Shown here: positions 14,854 through 22,300 of the stretch, piece after piece
Layout: each line of letters starts with the position of its first letter
Position numbering within the stretch: the first letter of the stretch is position 1
Notes under the pieces: model-generated
What the model was told of the DNA's origin: nothing
Seen by the model: only the letters and a program-made list of their open reading frames with translations
Database searches by the model: none
Position numbers and translations under genes: made by a program
NCBI GenBank assembly: GCA_902803345.1
Contig: CADCPV010000182.1
Span: 1 to 22,441 of the forward strand
DNA length: 22,441 nt
Direction of reading: 5' to 3'
Origin: an uncultured Eubacteriales bacterium
GTDB lineage: Bacteria; Bacillota_A; Clostridia; Lachnospirales; Lachnospiraceae

Positions 14854-15285
14854 TTGAACCTTCTCCTTGATCTTTTTTGAGCTTTGCAAAGACAGGCCTG
14901 TTCACTTTTGGCGGCGGATATGCTATGATCACGCTGATCGAAAATACCTGTGTAGAGAAAAAGCAGTGGATCTCGCATGAGGAAATTTTATCATTATTCT
15001 CCTGGTGACAGCTCTTCTGAAAGCGGTTTTGAAGAATCCCTATGTACAGGCAGTCCTTCGCGGACTGAAGCCGTGTATGATCGGTATCATTCTTGCTACC
15101 GGCCTTTACATGATTTTCAGAAATGGTATTGTCATAAAGGACAGCGTTTTCCAGATTCGCCCCTTGATTCTGACACTCGTGCTCGGGGCAGTTTACTTTG
15201 GTTTGAGAAAGATCAAGAAAGGCGGGATTTCACCGATCTTGCTGATCTGTCTGCCTTTGCAGGAATCGTCACATATGGATTCTGA
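14854..15285 (+). pseudogene. Chromate transporter (CHR family) pseudogene
   Basis: Three joined pieces of a CHR ion transporter are visible. AGGAGG (14841-14846) precedes a TTG start and the residues LNLLLDLF. A one-base loss in a T run (14873-14878) shifts the frame; the next frame gives SFAKTGLFTFGGGYAMITLI and EKKQWISHEE, the family's N-terminal signature, ending at TGA 15006-15008. A third frame resumes from about 15005 with LLKAVLKNPYVQAVLRGLKP and runs into the hydrophobic C-terminal half. A further one-base loss near 15248 would restore SAFAGIVTYGF and a stop at 15283-15285. The middle, including the expected second conserved motif, is missing (about 50-60 residues, by my estimate). 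Three independent lesions make this a dead gene rather than a sequencing slip. Confidence 0.82.
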
Positions 15286-15305
15286 TCAGTTATTTCTTAT
15301 ATGAT

Positions 15306-15333
15306 TGCCAATACGGGAATAAAAGAATTGGCA
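15306..15333. repeat. Inverted repeat upstream of the serine hydrolase
   Basis: TGCCAAT (15306-15312) and ATTGGCA (15327-15333) form a perfect seven-base inverted repeat with a 14-base spacer, about 65 bases before the next ATG. No T tract follows, so it is not a terminator. A regulator-binding site is possible, with half-sites two helical turns apart. Confidence 0.3.
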
Positions 15334-15397
15334 TGAAAACGATAGAAATTGTTTCGGTGATATAAAATAAAGTGTAAAACATCAGGAGGTACAGCAG

Positions 15398-16543
15398 ATG
15401 AAATTGATCCAGAACACACTCGGCAGATTTGTCTCTGCCGGGGAGATCGCGGGATGTTCCGCGAGAATCATGCAGAATGATGAGGTCCTGTTTGAAGGGC
15501 ACTTTGGTTACGCAGACATTGAGAAGGGAATCCCGATGTCGGATGACACCATTTTCCGGATTGCATCCATGTCAAAGGTGATTACAGTCTCCGGAATCAT
15601 GCAGCTCTATGAACAGGGACTCTTCAAGATGTGGGATCCTGTCAGTAAATTCCTTCCGGGGTTCAAAAATCCGAAAGTCGCGAAAGAAAATCCGGACGGA
15701 ACCTATGAAATCGCAGATGCAGAAGGTGAAGTCACCATGCGTCAGCTTTTCACGATGACAAGCGGTGTCCCCTATGCCGGAAATGAGACTGCTGCGGCGA
15801 GAATCCGGAAGGAAAAGGAAGAAGAGCACCTTTCTCAGGGAAATGCAATTCCACAGACAGTGGATTACTGCAACTGGGTCGGGCAGCTCCCTCTGGCTTT
15901 TGAGCCGGGAGACCATTGGATGTACGGGTTCTCGATTGATGTACTTGGCGCAGTTATCGAAGTTCTGTCCGGCAAGACACTGGGTGAGTACCTGAAGGAG
16001 AATGTGTTTGATCCGCTGGGGATGTCGGATACAGGTTTCTATGTGCCGTCAGAGAAACAAAACCGCATTGCCACAATCTATCAGATCAAAGAAGGCATGC
16101 GGCCAAATGAGCGGAACTTCGCATCGGAAAAGCCGGCATTTGAAAGCGGGGGCGGCGGTCTGTTTTCCACAGTACGGGACTATTCCCGTTTTGCCCAGAT
16201 GCTGCTCCACGGCGGAACACTGGACGGTGTCCGGATCCTCGGCAGGAAAACGGTAGATCTGGTCTCGACAGACCATCTGACGCCGCAGCAGCAGGCAACA
16301 CACAACTGGGACACGCAGCGTGGTTACGGCTATGGTCTCGGTGTGCGCGTGATGAACAATCCGGAAGTCGCCGGAATCAACGGTTCTGTCGGAGAATGGG
16401 GATGGGACGGTGCATTTGGCAACTGGTTCTGTGTAGATCCGAAAGAAAACCTGACCTGTGTGTATCTTACGACAAATCGTCCCGGAGATCATTACAGCTT
16501 CATCCCGAAGCTGATGGCATCGATGTATGCTTCACTGGAATAA
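15398..16543 (+). CDS. Serine hydrolase, beta-lactamase/class C-like fold
   Basis: This 381-residue protein belongs to the serine beta-lactamase-like family, whose bacterial members are mostly esterases, peptidases or D-alanyl-D-alanine carboxypeptidase relatives rather than true beta-lactamases. The catalytic serine and lysine are S57 and K60 in ASMSK, the tyrosine is Y176 in HWMYGFSIDVLG, and a GWDGAFG stretch stands in the third-motif region before a WFCVDPKENL strand. The length fits EstB-type enzymes. It has no signal peptide, so it is cytoplasmic, which argues against a cell-wall or antibiotic-resistance role. AGGAGGT lies 7 bases upstream of the ATG. It is followed after 33 bases by the ABC exporter genes and may be cotranscribed with them. 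Confidence 0.92.
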   Translation: MKLIQNTLGRFVSAGEIAGCSARIMQNDEVLFEGHFGYADIEKGIPMSDDTIFRIASMSKVITVSGIMQLYEQGLFKMWDPVSKFLPGFKNPKVAKENPDGTYEIADAEGEVTMRQLFTMTSGVPYAGNETAAARIRKEKEEEHLSQGNAIPQTVDYCNWVGQLPLAFEPGDHWMYGFSIDVLGAVIEVLSGKTLGEYLKENVFDPLGMSDTGFYVPSEKQNRIATIYQIKEGMRPNERNFASEKPAFESGGGGLFSTVRDYSRFAQMLLHGGTLDGVRILGRKTVDLVSTDHLTPQQQATHNWDTQRGYGYGLGVRVMNNPEVAGINGSVGEWGWDGAFGNWFCVDPKENLTCVYLTTNRPGDHYSFIPKLMASMYASLE

Positions 16544-16576
16544 CCAGAAACAGAGATTAAGCAAAAGGAGAAGATT

Positions 16577-17488
16577 TTGAATACGATTTTACAAACGAAC
16601 GGTCTGACAAAGAAATATGGCAAAAAGACAGTAGTGGACCATGTTTCGGTTCATATCAGACGCGGAGATATTTACGGCCTGATCGGCAAAAACGGAGCAG
16701 GCAAAACAACTTTCATGCGGATGGTACTGGGCTTTGTCATTCCGAACGAAGGTACGGTTGAATTATTTGGCGGGGAGCCGCAGAGAACCTCCGGACAGAA
16801 GATCGGAAGTCTGATCGAAGCGCCGGCCTTTTATGCAGGATGCACGGCTTTGGAGAACCTGAAATATTTCTCTGTTCTCTCGGGAAGAGGAAAGAATCAG
16901 GAAATCCCGGAAAAACGGCTTCACGAGCTGATCGAGATGGTGGGGCTCGGAGACGCCGGAAAAAAGAAGGTCGGCAATTATTCTCTTGGTATGAAGCAGC
17001 GGCTGGGGCTTGCAATCGCGATGATCGGAAAGCCGGAGTTTCTGGTGCTGGATGAACCGGTAAACGGTTTGGATCCGGCCGGTATCCGGGATGTACGTGA
17101 TACAATCCGACGGCTGAATGAGGAGTCGGGCGTCACGATCCTGATCTCCAGCCATCTTCTGGACGAACTGGCCAAAGTTGCGACCAAGTACGGTATCCTG
17201 AATGAGGGAAGACTGGTGGAAGAGATCACGACAGGGGAACTGGAGGAACGCTGCCGCCACAACATGACCATGGTTGTGAGCGATCCCGTCCGTGCCAGGG
17301 AAATCCTGCTTCAAATGATTCCCCGGGAAGAGATTCAGATAGAACAGCAGAAGATTACGGTTTTTTCCCATACCGAAGAAAGCGCTCGCTTCAACAGAAG
17401 ACTCGTGGAGGGCGGGGTCGACGTTTTCGAACTGACCACGCATACAAGAGGCGTTGAGGATTTCTTTATCGAAAGGATCGGTGGCTGA
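16577..17488 (+). CDS. ABC transporter ATP-binding protein
   Basis: The 303-residue cytoplasmic ATPase powers the adjacent membrane subunit. Walker A is GKNGAGKTT (K43), the signature is YSLGMKQRLG (residues 135-144), Walker B is FLVLDEPVNG (D159, E160) and the switch histidine is in SSHLLDEL. The long C-terminal part after about residue 215 is typical of the drug- and lantibiotic-exporting BcrA/LanF-type subunits. The start is TTG at 16577, supported by AAAGGAG six bases upstream and by the family N-terminus LQTNGLTKKYG; there is no ATG nearby. The stop is one base before the ATG of the permease gene. The cargo may be a peptide antibiotic or another drug. Confidence 0.94.
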   Translation: MNTILQTNGLTKKYGKKTVVDHVSVHIRRGDIYGLIGKNGAGKTTFMRMVLGFVIPNEGTVELFGGEPQRTSGQKIGSLIEAPAFYAGCTALENLKYFSVLSGRGKNQEIPEKRLHELIEMVGLGDAGKKKVGNYSLGMKQRLGLAIAMIGKPEFLVLDEPVNGLDPAGIRDVRDTIRRLNEESGVTILISSHLLDELAKVATKYGILNEGRLVEEITTGELEERCRHNMTMVVSDPVRAREILLQMIPREEIQIEQQKITVFSHTEESARFNRRLVEGGVDVFELTTHTRGVEDFFIERIGG

Positions 17489-17489
17489 G

Positions 17490-18347
17490 ATGAAAAACCT
17501 GCTGCAGTTTGAAATGAAAAAACTGGTTAAGGCCAGAGTATTTTACATCTGTGCGATCGTCATCGTGGCAACCGTTCTGGTTCTGATGGGGACACAGAAA
17601 CTGACGGAAGTCATTTCCCAGAACATCATGGGCGGAGAAGTCAGCCCGGATGAACTCCTGTATGATTCGGAACAGGATCAGGAAATTTTAGAGGATATGG
17701 GGATGGGAATTTTCAGTTCGGCACGTACCGGACTGGCCTGGGTCCTGAATGCACTGAACAGCACCTATGTTTTTATTGCCTTCGGCGCTTTCGTGGCAGT
17801 CTGGTTTCTTTCAGATTATACGAGCCGGACGGTTCAGCATGAAATAACGAAGGGATATTCCAGGACAGAAATCTTCTTCTCAAAATACCTTTCGAGCCTT
17901 TTTGTCTGCCTCATCTATGCCCTGCTGGCCATGTTTGTGGGCTTTCTTATGGGGACCATTTTCTGGAAAGTTGGAAAAGGCTTCGACGGGAAGTTTATTC
18001 TGCAGATCCTTGTCCAGCTCGTCATTATTGCTGCTTTCAACTCCCTGTTCTGCTTTTTTGCGACGATGGGCTTTAAAGTGGCTCCGGCACTGATTCTGTC
18101 TATTGCAATCCCGATCGCAGTACCGATGATCTTTGCCCTTGTCGATCTCTTCCTTCAAATGAATTCTGTTGAGGAAGGAGGAAACGCTCTTCAGCTTTCC
18201 AAATACTGGCTTTCCGGCATGATCTCACGTGTGGCCAGGATCAAAGCAGAGAATAAGGATATCCTGTATGCATTTCTCGGCGGTGCGGGGTATCTTGTCG
18301 TGCTCACTTTTTTCAGCTGGCTTTTTGCCAAGAAAAGGGATGCATAA
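17490..18347 (+). CDS. ABC-2 type transporter permease
   Basis: The 285-residue partner of the ATPase has an N-terminal cytoplasmic helix, a first membrane segment (about residues 18-37), a large acidic extracytoplasmic loop (about 40-85), and further membrane segments clustered in FIAFGAFVAVWFLS, VCLIYALLAMFVGFLMGTIF, LVQLVIIAAFNSLFCFF, APALILSIAIPIAVPMIFAL and the last YLVVLTFFSWLF, giving about six in all. The DYTSRTVQHEITKGYSR segment between helices two and three is a hallmark of ABC-2 permeases of this class and contacts the ATPase. The ATG at 17490 is chosen over an in-frame TTG at 17454 that would lie inside the ATPase gene; its own ribosome binding site is weak, so translation is probably coupled. 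Together the pair forms a complete exporter. Confidence 0.92.
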   Translation: MKNLLQFEMKKLVKARVFYICAIVIVATVLVLMGTQKLTEVISQNIMGGEVSPDELLYDSEQDQEILEDMGMGIFSSARTGLAWVLNALNSTYVFIAFGAFVAVWFLSDYTSRTVQHEITKGYSRTEIFFSKYLSSLFVCLIYALLAMFVGFLMGTIFWKVGKGFDGKFILQILVQLVIIAAFNSLFCFFATMGFKVAPALILSIAIPIAVPMIFALVDLFLQMNSVEEGGNALQLSKYWLSGMISRVARIKAENKDILYAFLGGAGYLVVLTFFSWLFAKKRDA

Positions 18348-18352
18348 CAGTG

Positions 18353-18382
18353 TTGACATCTTTTTTGAGGATCATATACAAT
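18353..18382 (+). promoter_or_regulatory. Strong promoter for thyX
   Basis: A perfect TTGACA (18353-18358) is followed after 18 bases by TACAAT (18377-18382); an overlapping TATACA (18375-18380) gives a 16-base spacing. It starts five bases after the permease stop and lies about 50 bases before the ThyX ATG, so thyX is transcribed independently of the ABC genes. Confidence 0.68.
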
Positions 18383-18433
18383 AGATGAAAAGGACACTGT
18401 GACAAGTTCGGTTTTTGTAAAGAGAAAAGGAAT

Positions 18434-19114
18434 ATGAGAAAAGTAACAATTCTTGAATCAACGACGAAAAACCCGATTACACTCATGGGAGAACGGGCCG
18501 GCGTCTGCTGGGGATCCGATATCTCGGATCCTGAAAAGAACTATAGAAGGGGACGTGACTGCCTTGAATCCGGCCATGGCCGCGTCCTTGAGTTTGTCAA
18601 TGTCGAGATGGTAATTGACGGATATTCGGCACGCGTAATCCGCGAATGGTATACGCACATCGGAGGGGCCCCGACAAGACTGCAGGCCAGTACTCGGTAT
18701 GTGGACTATGAGGATTTCGAATATGTTATCCCGCCGAAGATCGAAAAGAACGAAGCGGCAAAGGCGCTTTTTGAAAATACCATGAAGACTGTCGCCGAAG
18801 CCGCAAAAAAGCTGGAGGCGGAGTATCAGATCCCGAGGGAAGATGCGGCTATGCTGCTTCCTCTGGGAATGACGACAAGGATCGTTGACAGGAGAAATCT
18901 CCGGAACCTGATTGACATGAGTCACCAGCGTCTGTGTACCCGGGCTTACTGGGAGTATCGCGAGCTGATGCGGGATATCATGGCAGCGCTTTCGGCAGTT
19001 TCCGCGGAATGGGCGGAAATTGTTTCAAGGTACTTTATTCCGAAGTGTGAAGTCACCGGCTTCTGTGAGGAAAAGAAAAGCTGCGGCCGAAGGCCGAAGA
19101 AGCCGGAGGCATAA
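18434..19114 (+). CDS. thyX: FAD-dependent thymidylate synthase (ThyX), variant
   Basis: The 226-residue protein belongs to the flavin-dependent thymidylate synthase family, which makes dTMP from dUMP with methylenetetrahydrofolate, FAD and NADPH. The homologous core is clear: the signature region is EWYTHIGGAPTRLQASTRY (residues 71-89) and the second helix region has LPLGMTTRIVDRRNLRNLID. However, the canonical RHRxxSxNxxSxR motif is altered: the Arg residues flanking H75 are Thr and Ile, and two residues are inserted before the RLQASTRY part. A C-terminal tail carries C205, C211 and C217 (CX5CX5C) before a basic end, which most ThyX proteins lack. Similar variants occur in clostridia as far as I recall. 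A strong own promoter and GAAAAGGAAT support expression. It is most likely the cell's thymidylate synthase, though a related pyrimidine methylase is possible. Confidence 0.85.
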   Translation: MRKVTILESTTKNPITLMGERAGVCWGSDISDPEKNYRRGRDCLESGHGRVLEFVNVEMVIDGYSARVIREWYTHIGGAPTRLQASTRYVDYEDFEYVIPPKIEKNEAAKALFENTMKTVAEAAKKLEAEYQIPREDAAMLLPLGMTTRIVDRRNLRNLIDMSHQRLCTRAYWEYRELMRDIMAALSAVSAEWAEIVSRYFIPKCEVTGFCEEKKSCGRRPKKPEA

Positions 19115-19377
19115 CCGGGGAGAAGGCTCCGAAATCCTTTGGTATAACAGAAAAATGCAGGATCTTCTGAAAAAAACAAAAAAAGCCCGGAATTGTTGGA
19201 CATCTGTTGGACAGGGCTCATTATACTGACATCAGACTGCAGAGTCGCCGGGAGATAACAGTTAAAAATGCCGGGTTTTGCAGAAAAAGATCATTGCAAG
19301 CCGAAACCGGGACCCCCGTTGCCGGGACCTGAGTACGGTTGCTGTTATACTAAAAATGTAATACAGGAGAAAACACC
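19115..19377. other. Intergenic region, A-rich with short direct repeats
   Basis: No gene fits here. An A-rich run (about 19170-19186) is followed by two exact copies of TGTTGGACA (19194-19202 and 19205-19213), 11 bases apart, and then by TATACT (19222-19227). Several CCGGG pentamers (for example at 19271) occur further on, and the promoter of the last gene lies at its end. I see no convincing terminator for thyX. Confidence 0.5.
19343..19351 (+). promoter_or_regulatory. Extended -10 promoter for the 19378 gene
   Basis: TGTTATACT holds TATACT (19346-19351) with a TG extension, about 27 bases before the ATG. No good -35 lies 17 bases upstream; TTGCCG at 19319-19324 is too far away at 21 bases. 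ATACAGGAG follows as the ribosome binding site. Confidence 0.4.
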
Positions 19378-22300
19378 ATGCCAGTAACAGTTGAACAGTT
19401 AAGAAGATTAAAAACTCAGAATCCGGACAGGTTCGAACAGAACCGTCGGGCAATGTTCGCGTTTTCACAGTTTCTTTACCGTACCGGGCAGCAGCTCAGA
19501 CGGGAAGACAACGAAGCGGTCGGAAGACAGCTCGAGAAATACAGCGAAGCGCTCGAACAAGCGGCGCTGGATCCGACCGTTCCTGAGCACCGCGAGAAAA
19601 TTGACACTGCTCTGGATACACTCTCGACCATGGGAGAATACCTTGGAAAAGTCTCGAGCAGTAATTATGGTGCCGGCAATAACTGCGAGCTTGTCATCAA
19701 CAGCGATGCCGACAGAGAGAATGCTTTCAGGGATGGCCTGAATGCCGTGAACGCCTACTATGGCTTCCAATACAATGTGAACGATCTTGTAGACGGCGTA
19801 GTTGATAACCCGACTGAAAATGAGCGCCGGGAGCGGGAACAGGCCCGTAATGAATGGAACCAGCAGCGCGCCCGTGAACGTGAGCAGAGCCTGAACCAGG
19901 AACGCCTTGCAAACCAGAGGCGGCAGCAGCAGGAAAATGCACGGCGGCAGCGGCTCGAGAACGCAGAACGTCTTGAAGAACAGGACCGTCAGCGTGAGGA
20001 GCGGAGACGGGAAAGAGCGCGGCAGCGTGAGGCAGCTGAACAGCGGCAGCGGGAAGAGCAGGAGAGACGGGCTCAGGAAGAGCGGAACCTGTCCCCGCAG
20101 CAGCGGGAGCAGCGCGAACGTGAGGCGCAGCAGCGGGAGCAGCAGCGCCAGGCCGGCCTTCGGAACATGCTCAGCGGAAACCGTGATTTAAGTCTTAGGG
20201 CAGCTCGTAATCCCGAAACGCCGGTGGCGCAGAAAAAGATCAATCTTGCAGAAGTCGTAGCCTATCAGAGAGAACTGAACCGTGTACAGGACGGCGTGAG
20301 GCCTGTCAACATGGATTACGTGAACGGTGATATCCAGGCGGTTCTGGACGGCGCTGCGCTTGCGGTCGCGGAGCGGCAGGGAAGACTTGATACGCTTGCC
20401 CGGATGACTCCGGAGCGGCTCAATGAGCATGTCCTGAGCATGGAACAGGAAATCAACCGTCATACGGCAGGAAATGCAGATGGTGCCGCAAAGGCAGGCG
20501 AGATCTTCGCGCAGATGAACAGTACCTGGCGTCTCAGAGGCAACAGCAAGGAATACCGCGACGCAAGGCAGGCTATACAGAATTATTCAAATCTTCAGAA
20601 CCCCTCGCAGGTTGACAGTTACCTTGCTGCCCAGCCCGTAAAGGAATACGTCCGGAAGAATCTGCAGCATGCCACATCTGCCGTCGGAAAGACACGGATG
20701 GCCTGCTCTATGGCTTTTCTGAAGCAGACCATGTCGGCGGAGGAGTTCCGGATTTACTGCAATAACCTGAATGCGCTTCGCGGCATCCCGAATCAGGTCA
20801 TCGGAAACCGCATCGAATACGATAAATCACATCCGCGCTGCTTTGTTCCGGAAGAGATCGGCACAGCGGAGGAAGTATACAATGCGGCGAGGGAGCGCGT
20901 CAGTGAGAGTGCCCAAAAGGACGAGAAGCCGTCGGCACGAGATCTTGCGATTATGACTGCAATCAAGACCCTGCAGGCCAAAAACCGCGGCAAGGGCGGG
21001 GAAGAAGGCAAGTACCTGATTGTGGAACATGAGGCGCTGCAGGATGAAATCGAAAAGGTGATGCGCGATCCCCGTTTCATCAACGCTTATCAGAACCGGC
21101 CGAATGACGAACTGTGGGAGATGGGCTTCCACGGAAATATCAATACCCTTCAGGGTTATGCAGATCCGCTGAGACCGGAACAGCAGGATCGTGTCAATGC
21201 CGCGCGGGACCGTCAGGAACGGGAGGAAAGACAGGAGAAAGAGAATCAGCTGAGAGCAAAACGGCAGGCCTGGGAAGAAAACGAAACCCGGGAAGTCGAA
21301 AAGCGCAGACAGAAGGTCCGGGAGGCACAGGACCTGAGAAGACAGGAGCAGGAACAGGCCCAAAGGGAGCAGGAGCGCATCCAGGCGGAGAGAGAAGAGG
21401 CAGTATTCCTCTCAAAACACACGCCCGCGCAGAAAGTATATGAAGATCTGTTTTCGGATGTGCAGAGACTTCAGAACCTTTATATACCGGCACAGGATGA
21501 ACCCGGAGTTCCGGCACCGAAAAAGAATCATGCACAGAAGATGGTGGATGAGGTCTTCGGCATCCTGGACGGAAAAGAAGTGCCTGAAAAGCCGGCACCG
21601 AAAATTGATCCTGACAAGATGGTGGACGAAGTTTTCGGTATTCTCGATGAAAAACCGGAGCCGAAGGAATCAGACCGGATGGCTCAGGACGTTTTCGATG
21701 AAGTTCTGAACGAAAACTATGTGCCGAAAAAGAGCACGGAAGAGGTCCTTGCAACGCTGATTGCGCTTGCGGAAATGCAGAAAGGTGTGAAAGCAAACCC
21801 GAAATACAATGACAAGATGCTGAATACGGCAAAGCTTCAGAAACGCATCGACACCCTGAAGAACGACCCCGTTGTAAAGCAGATGGCCAGAGATCCGAAG
21901 CTCGTGGAAACAGTCAAAAACTCCCTGCAGGAAGGCCAGAAAAAGCAGGATAAAGACGAAAAGCAGAAGCAGATGTATTCCACCATGCACCTGTCCATTG
22001 TCCTGCGGCAGGAACATGAAAAGAAAACGAAAGATAAGGAAGTTCTGGACAGGATGACCGTTGCTGACGGGTATCACGCAATGAAGAAGAAGACAGATGC
22101 CGTGATTCGCGGACAGATGGACTTCAAACAGGCCGTGTCGCCCGTTGCTAAGATGGTGGCGCTTCGGGAGTTCGAGGAAAAAGGCGGCGTCAATGGACAT
22201 CTTGATATGAATGCCCTGAATAAGCGCGTGAAAGAGCTTCTGAAAGACCCGATTATCAAGGCGATGGGCCAGACCTTAACCGGGCCGACCAAGCTGCGCG

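Noticed and set aside
15398..16543. Antibiotic-resistance beta-lactamase
   Set aside because: The fold matches, but there is no signal peptide and the tyrosine and third-motif regions fit esterase-like relatives better.
17454..17489. TTG-started extension of the ABC permease
   Set aside because: It lies inside the ATPase gene, and the natural N-terminus MKNLLQFEMKKL starts at 17490.
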